23,795 nt of DNA from Chloroflexota bacterium. Lineage in GTDB: Bacteria; Chloroflexota; Anaerolineae; Caldilineales; Caldilineaceae. The position numbers were made by a program, and so were the translations under genes. The stretch spans positions 8,762 to 32,556 of the forward strand of contig DMDA01000095.1 of the NCBI GenBank assembly GCA_003451595.1. The letters are read 5' to 3'. Of this stretch, positions 6,910-13,409 are shown piece by piece. Each line of letters starts with the position of its first letter. The first letter of the stretch is position 1. The notes below the pieces were generated by a model, which did no database searches, was not told the DNA's origin, and was given only the letters and a program-made list of their open reading frames with translations.

Positions 6910-7896
6910 TTACTGCGCCGGGAAGGTGACGTTGATCTCGACGTTGCTCGACTGGATTGCTGGCAACAGGGCGCTGACCAATCCTGACACCGCCGCACTG
7001 TCCATTCCGGTACTGTCCAACAGACCGGCGCCGGCAGCCAGCTTGAGCAGGTGGTTTAGCTCCCCTTGCGCCCATCCCAACACAGGGAGTTCCTTGCCGT
7101 TCAGAGCGATGTGAATGCCGGCGGCATCTGTGCGCACGGTGGCGTTGGTGATGCCGGCGGCTACGGCATCCTGCACCAATTGCGCATCCAACTTCAACTG
7201 TCCAAAGGGCGCGCCGGTCAACGCCTGCCACTCAGCGTCGCTAATGCCTTGAACTGTGTAATTGCCTTCCATATCGTAGATCACCGGGATGCGGATCACT
7301 GGCGCCACACCCACTTCCGCCATGAAGGCTTGCTGCGCAGCCTGCGCTGCCGCCGCCGCCGACGCATCCCCTGCCACCTGCATCGGGATCATCTCGGCAC
7401 CTTGCGCCACCGGGAAGCGCAGCGCCACGCCCACGCCGACATCGGTGATGATGGGGAGCACCGCCTTCACAGCCGACGGCACGCTCGGCCCCAGCAACTC
7501 GACGAGATCACCCAGGTTTGCCAACTGTTCGTCGGTCCAGCGCATCGAGGGGATTGGCTCACCGTTGACCATGATCAGCAGCCCGCTTGGCACGGTCGTT
7601 ATCTGAATGTGCTGAATGTTGGCGGCAGTCAATTGATCGATAGTCGCCTTGTCGAGCTTGAGGTCGGTGAGGGCGGCGGGCAGCAGTGCGCCAAAACTGG
7701 AGAGTGGCACACCCCCCAGACTGGCCGCGCCGTCACCGTCAAAATCGATCGTCAGCGCCGGTAGATCGACGACCAACGCAGCATCGGTGGTCGTGGCGGC
7801 AGTTTCGCCGGCCCCGGCGCGCGCGCCGCAACCGGTCAGCATGAAGGCGGCAAAAACGGCCAGAGCAGCCAGGAGCCAGAAACGCTTGACAGGCAT
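6910..7896 (-). CDS. Lipoprotein with duplicated domain, function unknown
   Basis: A 328-residue exported lipoprotein. The ATG at 7894-7896 has a perfect AGGAGG at 7904-7909, so I reject the longer open frame to 8019. The signal peptide runs from MPVKRF to the lipobox MLTGC with Cys23 lipidated. The mature part has a DFDGDG stretch (51-56). It then holds two copies of a roughly 80-90-residue unit, about 81-162 and 236-326. Both copies show the pattern LD..-hydrophobic-ANI or AGI-x-beta-(I/V)NG(E/K)x(L/I)P-x-(R/G)W-L-x(2)L. The copies are joined by an Ala/Gln-rich segment (176-192) and a beta-rich segment. No enzyme motif is visible; a binding or structural envelope role is inference. It is the only gene between the 6863 hairpin and the trmI promoter. 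Confidence 0.85.
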   Translation of the reverse strand: MPVKRFWLLAALAVFAAFMLTGCGARAGAGETAATTTDAALVVDLPALTIDFDGDGAASLGGVPLSSFGALLPAALTDLKLDKATIDQLTAANIQHIQITTVPSGLLIMVNGEPIPSMRWTDEQLANLGDLVELLGPSVPSAVKAVLPIITDVGVGVALRFPVAQGAEMIPMQVAGDASAAAAAQAAQQAFMAEVGVAPVIRIPVIYDMEGNYTVQGISDAEWQALTGAPFGQLKLDAQLVQDAVAAGITNATVRTDAAGIHIALNGKELPVLGWAQGELNHLLKLAAGAGLLDSTGMDSAAVSGLVSALLPAIQSSNVEINVTFPAQ

Positions 7897-7984
7897 GAGA
7901 TTTCCTCCTGATTGATTTTGGATTGCGGGCAAATGTCGACTTTCGTCTTGGATTCTACTTTGGCCAGGGTACTCTGTCAAACGT

Positions 7985-7996
7985 CTGTGGTATACT
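7985..7996 (+). promoter_or_regulatory. Extended -10 promoter candidate for trmI
   Basis: TGGTATACT (7988-7996) matches an extended -10 element (TG-n-TATAAT type, five of six in the hexamer). No good -35 lies at normal spacing, which extended -10 promoters can tolerate. It would give a leader of roughly 185 bases before the chosen trmI start at 8189. That leader contains a fragment of the hairpin repeat family. Confidence 0.4.
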
Positions 7997-8090
7997 AGGT
8001 CTACTTCGTGCGCGGGCAAAGTGCGCCTCGCGTCCCCAACTGGAAGTACGCCGGTGAAGGAGCATCATGTCCGGTGCGCGTCAGACTACA

Positions 8091-8107
8091 CATCTTCCCG
8101 GAAGCCT
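8091..8107. repeat. Fragment of the dispersed hairpin repeat
   Basis: The 17 bases CATCTTCCCGGAAGCCT are identical to 2628-2644, the left arm of the hairpin at 2629-2662. No matching right arm follows, so this looks like a decayed or truncated copy. It lies in the region upstream of trmI. Confidence 0.45.
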
Positions 8108-8188
8108 ACCTTGCTGCCCAATGCGCAGGCAAGAGCAAGCACAGGTGTATGCCGGGCAATTCCACGAATCCGAGTGAATCCCTATCCT

Positions 8189-9160
8189 ATGACTGAACAC
8201 TTGCCATCGTCGTCGCATGCCACCACGCCGCTGACCACACATCACACTGCCCAGGCTGGCGATCTCGCCATGCTTTTTACCTCGGATTATAAACGTTACG
8301 TGGTGCAACTGCATCCTGATGGCGCCACGCACACCCATCTTGGCGTCTATTGGCATCGGGCGCTGATCGGGCAGACATGGGGCGCGGCTGTGCAGAGTCA
8401 GCTCGGTCACCAGGCGCTGCTGCTCCAGCCGTCGCTTACCGACTTGATGAAGACGCTCAAGCGCGGCACGCAGATTGTCTATCCCAAAGATGCGGCCTAT
8501 ATCGTGCATCGGCTGAGTCTGCATGCTGGCAGCCGCGTCATCGAGGCTGGCACAGGCAGTGGCGGCCTCACGACGGCGCTGGCTTGGGCCGTGATGCCAA
8601 CTGGCATGGTCTTTACGCACGAAGTGCGCCCCGACATCCACCAGATTGCGCGCGAAAATCTGGCGCGCGTGGCGTTATTGCCCTATGTCAGGCTTTTTCT
8701 GACCGATATCGAGGGGGGCTTTCAGGCAAGCGACGTTGATGCCGTGTTCCTCGACGTGCGCGAACCCTGGCGCTATCTTGCTCATGTGCGCGCGGCGCTG
8801 CGTCCCGGTGGCTTTTTTGCCAGTCTGCTGCCCACCGCCAACCAGGTGATCGATCTGCTGGCAGGCTTCGACAAATATCACTTTGCCGATGTTGCAGTCG
8901 AAGAGTTGTTGTTGCGCCCCTACAAGCCTACGCCCGACCGCTTCCGCCCGGACGACAATCTGATCGGTCATACAGGCTATCTTGTCTTTGCGCGCGCAAT
9001 CGATGCTGGCGAGGAAATGGGGCGCTGGCAGCGGCCGGAGCGTCAACGGTACGAGGCGCGGCTACGCACCACTGCCGAGCTTGAGGCTGAAGCACAGCGG
9101 CGCGCTGCTGATATTTCCGCTGGCGGCAAGAAGTATCCCGAATTGCCGTTGCCGGGTTGA
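8189..9160 (+). CDS. trmI: tRNA (adenine(58)-N1)-methyltransferase
   Basis: This SAM-dependent enzyme makes m1A58 in the T-loop of tRNA, usually as a tetramer in the cytoplasm. In the 323-residue form, residues about 24-105 give the small N-terminal beta domain (GDLAMLF, QIVYPKDAAYI). The Rossmann domain follows, with motif I VIEAGTGSGGLTTA (117-130), THEVRPD (143-149) and the motif VFLDVREPW (186-194), which takes the place of the usual DLPxPW. I chose the ATG at 8189. The open frame continues to 8021, but the extension is unlike the family and crosses a repeat fragment. Before the barrel there is a Ser/Thr/His-rich N-terminal tail of about 22 residues. The gene is followed by the convergent patatin gene. 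Confidence 0.92.
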   Translation: MTEHLPSSSHATTPLTTHHTAQAGDLAMLFTSDYKRYVVQLHPDGATHTHLGVYWHRALIGQTWGAAVQSQLGHQALLLQPSLTDLMKTLKRGTQIVYPKDAAYIVHRLSLHAGSRVIEAGTGSGGLTTALAWAVMPTGMVFTHEVRPDIHQIARENLARVALLPYVRLFLTDIEGGFQASDVDAVFLDVREPWRYLAHVRAALRPGGFFASLLPTANQVIDLLAGFDKYHFADVAVEELLLRPYKPTPDRFRPDDNLIGHTGYLVFARAIDAGEEMGRWQRPERQRYEARLRTTAELEAEAQRRAADISAGGKKYPELPLPG

Positions 9161-9180
9161 TGCATGGATCCAGGGACGCC

Positions 9181-9208
9181 TGACGCGTTTTCTACGCATG
9201 ACGCGTCA
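9181..9208. terminator. Hairpin between trmI and patatin gene ends
   Basis: TGACGCGT (9181-9188) and ACGCGTCA (9201-9208) form a perfect 8-bp stem with a 12-base loop. The hairpin overlaps the last codons and the stop of the patatin gene (stop at 9192-9194) and starts 20 bases after the trmI stop. It could terminate both convergent transcripts. Confidence 0.4.
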
Positions 9209-10100
9209 CGAATCGCCAGCCCTGGCGCCGGTGGCGGCCGGGCGTCTCCGCGTCGATCAGGGCGCCGGTGTCGTTGCGCCCGATCAATGCCGCCGCCTGG
9301 GCATAGCCTTGCTCAATCAGCGCAGCTGAGTGCCCGAAATCGGCCGGCTCAACGGGGTCTTCCGTCCACAGTGGCAGATAGTGCAGTCGCACACGGCGCG
9401 CTGTTTCGATCAGGTGCAGGTCGTGGTCGGCCTGAAGGCGCAACATCGTGGAGACGGCCTGGTTGATATGTGCGGCCACACCATGCAGCCGCCCGGTGCG
9501 TGGCGCCTTGCCAGGGTGATGCAGGTGGAGCGCATAGATTTCGGTGGCGCCGCGTTCAAGGGCGACGCGTAATGGCAGCGGTGTCACGGTGCCGCCATCG
9601 ACATAACGCTCGCCGTTGATCTCCCAGGGCGGATGCATGGGCGTTAGGGCCGTGCTGGCCATCAAGGCATCGAGCACGCGGTCGTGTGGGTTGTCGCCAA
9701 ATACGTGTAGTTGCCCGCTGCGCAGATGGGTGGCAGTCACGTAGAGACGGCAGCCGGTCAAGTCGCCAAAGGTGAGCGCCGGCGTGCAACCGTTCTCCTG
9801 GAGAAACTCGAAGAAGCTGCGATTATCATAGAGACTGTCCTGACCACTCAGGAAGCGCCACAGTACACGGAGTTTAGCGCCAGGGTAGACGCGTTCCGTT
9901 GTCACGCGCCGCCAAACACCGACGGCCTTTTCGATTTCATCGAGGGTCGGTGCGGTTGCGACAAACGAAGCATTGAGGGCGCCAACCGAGCAACCAACGA
10001 CAAAGTCTGGGATGATGTTATGTTCAAGCAGCAGACGCAGGGCGCCGACCTGCATGGCGCCCAGTGAGCCGCCGCCGCTCAATACAAAGGCGCGCTTCAT
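9192..10100 (-). CDS. Patatin-like phospholipase
   Basis: A 302-residue patatin-family hydrolase, acting on membrane or neutral lipids through a Ser-Asp dyad. The oxyanion-hole motif GGGSLG is at residues 9-14, the nucleophile elbow GCSVG at 36-40 (Ser38), and the second catalytic residue Asp168 in VDGG (167-170). All are intact, so the enzyme should be active. No signal peptide is visible, so it is probably cytoplasmic or peripheral to the membrane, in the style of the RssA/NTE subgroup. The ATG at 10098-10100 overlaps the stop of the upstream Cys-rich gene by four bases (ATGA), indicating translational coupling. An in-frame upstream start (10139) would lie inside that gene and is unlikely. 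Confidence 0.93.
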   Translation of the reverse strand: MKRAFVLSGGGSLGAMQVGALRLLLEHNIIPDFVVGCSVGALNASFVATAPTLDEIEKAVGVWRRVTTERVYPGAKLRVLWRFLSGQDSLYDNRSFFEFLQENGCTPALTFGDLTGCRLYVTATHLRSGQLHVFGDNPHDRVLDALMASTALTPMHPPWEINGERYVDGGTVTPLPLRVALERGATEIYALHLHHPGKAPRTGRLHGVAAHINQAVSTMLRLQADHDLHLIETARRVRLHYLPLWTEDPVEPADFGHSAALIEQGYAQAAALIGRNDTGALIDAETPGRHRRQGWRFVTRHA

Positions 10101-10423
10101 GGCGTCGCTCCCGCCAACCGCTGTTGTTCTTCTGCGCACTTGGGGCAGAAGCGCGGATCGGCCAGTTCTTCCATGTGCTTCGTGCAGACGGCGAAAGTCA
10201 CCTCCACCTGACCGCGCAGAAAGCGCTTCACTACAGCCGCTTCCAATGCCAGGTCACGAGAGTTGCTGGCGATCAGGATTTCGGGCACAGGGCAGCTGTC
10301 GCAATAGCTACGCTTCCATGCGTGCGGATTGTCGGGGTTGGCCTCCAACAGGCGACATTCTTCCTTGTTCTTCCCACGAAAGTAATCGCCGTAGAAATAG
10401 CGGCAGTTCACTGGCTTGTTCAT
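10097..10423 (-). CDS. Small Cys-rich (zinc-ribbon-like) protein
   Basis: A 108-residue protein with seven cysteines: C7, C23, C41, C44, C80, C93 and C96. They include two CxxC pairs, YCDSC (40-44) and FCPKC (92-96), which suggest a structural zinc site or an Fe-S cluster. The N-terminus (NCRYFYGDYFRGK) is aromatic and basic. No known domain is recognised with certainty. It ends in an ATGA overlap with the patatin gene, so the two are surely co-translated and may work together. The ATG at 10423 has no visible ribosome site. The terminator of the preceding gene ends only 14 bases upstream, so the promoter is not obvious and read-through may supply the transcript. Confidence 0.8.
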   Translation of the reverse strand: MNKPVNCRYFYGDYFRGKNKEECRLLEANPDNPHAWKRSYCDSCPVPEILIASNSRDLALEAAVVKRFLRGQVEVTFAVCTKHMEELADPRFCPKCAEEQQRLAGATP

Positions 10424-10436
10424 GATGTGTAGTTGC

Positions 10437-10472
10437 CAAAAAACAAAGGAGACCGCAGGGGGGTGCGGTCTC
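10437..10472 (-). terminator. Rho-independent terminator
   Basis: Read on the minus strand, GAGACCGCA and TGCGGTCTC form a perfect 9-bp stem (10449-10472) with a loop of six C. It is followed by CCTTTGTTTTTTGG (the T-tract is the complement of A 10438-10443). It lies 38 bases downstream of the 418-residue protein gene and just upstream of the Cys-rich gene, so it can end the first transcript or attenuate expression of the second. Confidence 0.8.
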
Positions 10473-10510
10473 GAACCGTGCAGGGTGAGTGTATCGTCCC
10501 CGATGCGTCG

Positions 10511-11767
10511 TTAATTTTTCCAAAAGGGTGACTGATCGTTATCGAAGTCGTCATCATCGAAGTCGTCATCATCGAAGTCGTCATCATCGAAGTCTTCACC
10601 GGCGTCATCGAGGTCGCGCAGTGATTCGGGATCGATGAATAGACGTTCGGCCAGGTCGTCCACGCGTTTGCTCTGTTCGGGAAGCAAATAGCCAAATTCC
10701 TGTTCCAGCCCCAACAGCGTCTCCAGTTCGGCTTCAAGTAGATGATAGTCGCTGTGCGAAAGCGGAGCGCCTGGCTCGCCTGCCATGCGATGACCTTCGA
10801 GATAGGATTCGTAATCCGGGCAGGTGTCTTCACCTGATTCCATCTCGAAGGGTTTGTCTTCGTCATCGATCCACGCGGTAGGCTCCGAGAGGTCGCGTTG
10901 GGGGGCGGCGCGCAATTCACCACGATTCTGGTCGCCGCTCCTGACCCGGGTTGAGGGCTGACGCCCCACTATGGTCGGTGTGACCGGCGGTTCGACGGCG
11001 TAGCTGGCGCCATCTTTCTGGATGCGCAGCATGCTGAACTTGTGCAACACCATGTGCAGATCATCCGGGGGGACTGCGCCGCGATAGAGATCGCGCCCGA
11101 TCAGCAGGGCCGCTAGCTCCCAGGTGGGGATGACTTTGTCGGCGCGGCGCAGCGAAGCGACGATCTCCTCAGCCGCCAACGCCAGGCGCCGGTTCTGCTC
11201 CTGGATCGCCTCTTCATCGCGGCTTTCACGTGGTTGCAGGCGCACCAGGTAGCTTCCCGCCACCGCGTCCCGCACAGTGATCATGATGTCGTCACGACTT
11301 TGCCCGCCCTGCGCATCGATCCATTCACTGAAGACGCTGCCCAGACGCAACGACCACATCTTGCGCTCAATCGCCGCTTCTGCGTTGATCACCGGTCCAC
11401 CCATCAACTCGATGGTAAGGCGTCGCAGGTCGGGGCGGTGGTTCTGGAAAAACTGTGGGAAAAACACGGCATGCTCCAACTCGTCGAGCAGGAGATAGCC
11501 GCGACGCACTTCCTCAGCGGCCAGGGGGTGCCGGAAGGTGTTGCCCTGCAGCAGGTGTGACAACCAGCCAATGCGGCTGGGAGCAACGGGCACGGCCTGA
11601 TAAATCTCGCGCACGGCGCGATAGACCGCACGCCGCGCACCGGCCCCAAGTGGACGCTGACGCCCGATCACGCTCAGCAGCCCATCAATAGTGAGCGGCT
11701 GTTGCGACGCACTCAAGGCCCGCGCTACACAGGTCGCATAGCTTGGATACCGTTCTGACTTTCCCAT
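10511..11767 (-). CDS. Protein with putative winged-helix segments and acidic Asp/Phe repeat tail
   Basis: A 418-residue protein I cannot assign to a named family. Residues about 10-85 (ALSASQQPLTIDGLLSVI, then AVYRAVREIYQAV and RIGWLSHLL) have the helix pattern of a HARE-HTH/winged-helix domain. Residues about 205-265 (VIPTWELAALLIGRDLYRG to MLRIQKDGASYAV) look like a second one. A disordered polar linker follows, then a helical segment rich in Glu and Leu (about 340-385). The tail (391-418) is made of DDDDF repeats encoded by perfect 15-bp tandem units. The N-terminal helix-turn-helix plus acidic tail resembles the layout of the RNA polymerase delta subunit of Firmicutes, by analogy only. 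The ATG at 11765-11767 has AGGAG at 11779-11783. It has its own terminator at 10437-10472. Confidence 0.8.
   Translation of the reverse strand: MGKSERYPSYATCVARALSASQQPLTIDGLLSVIGRQRPLGAGARRAVYRAVREIYQAVPVAPSRIGWLSHLLQGNTFRHPLAAEEVRRGYLLLDELEHAVFFPQFFQNHRPDLRRLTIELMGGPVINAEAAIERKMWSLRLGSVFSEWIDAQGGQSRDDIMITVRDAVAGSYLVRLQPRESRDEEAIQEQNRRLALAAEEIVASLRRADKVIPTWELAALLIGRDLYRGAVPPDDLHMVLHKFSMLRIQKDGASYAVEPPVTPTIVGRQPSTRVRSGDQNRGELRAAPQRDLSEPTAWIDDEDKPFEMESGEDTCPDYESYLEGHRMAGEPGAPLSHSDYHLLEAELETLLGLEQEFGYLLPEQSKRVDDLAERLFIDPESLRDLDDAGEDFDDDDFDDDDFDDDDFDNDQSPFWKN
10541..10597 (-). repeat. 15-bp tandem repeat encoding DDDDF units
   Basis: Three perfect copies of ATCGAAGTCGTCATC (10541-10555, 10556-10570, 10571-10585) and a 12-base partial fourth (10586-10597). 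They encode the Asp/Phe tail of the 418-residue protein. Perfect identity at the DNA level suggests recent expansion or slippage, and copy number may vary between strains. Confidence 0.9.
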
Positions 11768-12080
11768 ACGTACTTTTTCTCCTGACTCTCTGCATGACTG
11801 TGGCCGAATTATCCCACAAGATTGGCGAAATGTCTATTGCTTGTGGAAACTGGGGGCTATCGCAACCCACATGCCTGTTTTTGCCAACGGCGCTGCCCAC
11901 GCCGAATGCGGCGGTTTGGCAACGCGTGGCAGATGCGTTACGCTTGACGCTCGATTGCAGCGCTTTGCATAGGGCGAGAGCGCCGACCGCTAAGCCCCAG
12001 TGTAGTCCAGCGCGCTGCAATCTATGATTGCAATTACCTTTCAGAACGTCAGGAAATATTGCATTTATTGGAGAACACCT
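11768..12080. other. Divergent intergenic region with palindromes
   Basis: These 313 bases separate the minus-strand 418-residue protein gene from thrC. They contain the ribosome site of each gene and a 7-bp inverted repeat CCACAAG / CTTGTGG (11814-11820, 11840-11846). A sharper palindrome upstream of thrC is listed separately. Open frames here on both strands (for example 11743-12027 plus) overlap the flanking genes and carry no recognisable protein signal. Confidence 0.5.
12016..12032 (+). promoter_or_regulatory. Palindrome with embedded TATGAT, candidate thrC promoter/operator
   Basis: TGCAATC (12016-12022) and GATTGCA (12026-12032) are perfect inverted repeats around TAT. The centre contains TATGAT (12023-12028), a good match to a -10 box. 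It lies 48 bases before the thrC start. No convincing -35 is seen at normal spacing. A repressor or autoregulator binding here would block RNA polymerase; its identity is unknown. Confidence 0.45.
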
Positions 12081-13394
12081 ATGGATGCGTCTGCGGGGGC
12101 GACGTCAGTTGAATCGCCTTTTGTCACCGGATTGCGTTGTCTGCGTTGTGGCGCAACATATGCACCCGGCGCCGTTGATTATGTATGCAATTGTCGTCCG
12201 AATCGTGGCAGCGATCTTGGTACACTGGATGTCCTGTATGATTACGCAGCGATTGCGCGCGCGGTGACGCCTGCTGTCTGGCGCAACGACCCCGATCGGT
12301 CGATTGGGCGTTTCTGGCCGCTGTTGCCGCTGCCTGGCCGCGCCAGCCTGCCGCCGCTGCCAGTAGGGGGCACGCCGTTGTTGGCGGCGCCACGCTTGCG
12401 CACTGCGACAGGGCTGTCGAATTTGTGGATCAAAGATGACGGCCGTAACCCCAGCGCTTCGTTCAAGGATCGGGCGTCAGCGATTGCGGTGGCGCGCGCC
12501 CAGGCGGCCGGGCGTGCGATTGTGGCTACGGCAAGCACCGGCAACGCGGCGGCGGCGCTGGCCGGACAGGCGGCCGCCGCCGGGCAGGCGACGGTCATCT
12601 TTGTGCCCAAGAGCGCGCCACCCGCCAAGATTGCGCAACTGCTGGTCTATGGCAGCACCGTGCTGGCTGTCGATGGCAGTTACGACGATGCCTTTGATCT
12701 GTGCACGGAAGCCTGTCTGGAATTCGGCTGGTACAACCGCAGCACAGGCTACAACCCCTACATGACGGAGGGCAAAAAGACCGTCAGCTATGAAATCGCT
12801 TTGCAACTGACAGCGCAAATGGGCGTTGCTGCGCACAATCCCGAACGGCTGGTGGCGCCAGACGCAGTCTTTGTCTCGGTGGGCGACGGATGTATCATCG
12901 GTGGCGTACACAAGGGCTTCCGCGACTTGCTGGCGTTGGGGTGGATCGAGCGAATGCCACGCATTTACGGGGTGCAGTCCACGCTAAGCCCAGCACTGTA
13001 CAATGCCTGGCGCGCTGGCGCTGAGATTCCGGAGCCTGTGCATGCGACTACACGCGCCGACAGCATCAGTGTGGATGCCCCGCGTGATGCGGTCAAGGCC
13101 CTGGCGGCGGTGCGCGCCACCGGTGGCGCTTACGTGTTGGTGGAGGACGCCGCCATCTTGCAGGCGATTCTCCCACTGGCGCGCCTGGGCGGGGTCTTTG
13201 CCGAACCGGCAGGCGCCACCGCCTATGCCGGCCTGTTGCAGGCGTGGTGCGATGGGTTGGTGACAGCCGATGAAACGATCGTGGTGATCAACACTGGCAG
13301 CGGCCTCAAAGATGTGCGCGCGGCGATGGAAGTGACGGGTGAAGTGCGGGTGATTGCGCCGACATTGGACGCCGTGCGCGCTGCGCTGCAATAG
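12081..13394 (+). CDS. thrC: Threonine synthase
   Basis: A PLP enzyme that converts O-phosphohomoserine to threonine and phosphate, the last step of threonine synthesis. It has 437 residues. A small Cys cluster at the N-terminus (C20, C23, C36, C38) resembles the zinc-ribbon start seen in many bacterial and archaeal threonine synthases. The PLP lysine is expected at Lys129 in NPSASFKDRAS. The phosphate-binding loop of the cofactor is TASTGNAAAALAG, and the C-terminal NTGSGLKD is also conserved. The ATG at 12081 has GGAG at 12070-12073. Related fold-type II enzymes such as cysteate synthase share this architecture, but threonine synthase is the best reading. The gene converges on the histidine kinase with a 15-base gap that includes a short AGGCG/CGCCT hairpin over the stop. 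Confidence 0.9.
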   Translation: MDASAGATSVESPFVTGLRCLRCGATYAPGAVDYVCNCRPNRGSDLGTLDVLYDYAAIARAVTPAVWRNDPDRSIGRFWPLLPLPGRASLPPLPVGGTPLLAAPRLRTATGLSNLWIKDDGRNPSASFKDRASAIAVARAQAAGRAIVATASTGNAAAALAGQAAAAGQATVIFVPKSAPPAKIAQLLVYGSTVLAVDGSYDDAFDLCTEACLEFGWYNRSTGYNPYMTEGKKTVSYEIALQLTAQMGVAAHNPERLVAPDAVFVSVGDGCIIGGVHKGFRDLLALGWIERMPRIYGVQSTLSPALYNAWRAGAEIPEPVHATTRADSISVDAPRDAVKALAAVRATGGAYVLVEDAAILQAILPLARLGGVFAEPAGATAYAGLLQAWCDGLVTADETIVVINTGSGLKDVRAAMEVTGEVRVIAPTLDAVRAALQ

Positions 13395-13409
13395 GCGACA
13401 GCGCCTGGC

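Noticed and set aside
7897..8019. N-terminal extension of the duplicated-domain lipoprotein
   Set aside because: It would bury the lipoprotein signal peptide inside the protein; the ATG at 7896 has a perfect AGGAGG.
8021..8188. N-terminal extension of TrmI
   Set aside because: The sequence is unlike the family, crosses a hairpin-repeat fragment, and an ATG lies at 8189 just before the known domain.
10460..10480. T-arm-like string (GGTTCGAGACC on the minus strand) suggesting a tRNA
   Set aside because: No acceptor, D or anticodon arms can be formed around it; the bases belong to the terminator hairpin at 10449-10472.
11811..11820. DnaA-box-like string TTATCCCACA near 11809
   Set aside because: It has an extra base compared with TTATNCACA, and there is no cluster of boxes or origin gene nearby.
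11743..12027. 94-codon plus-strand open frame upstream of thrC, and a minus-strand frame at 11685-12020
   Set aside because: Both overlap the start of the 418-residue protein gene or the promoter region and look like chance open frames in GC-rich DNA.
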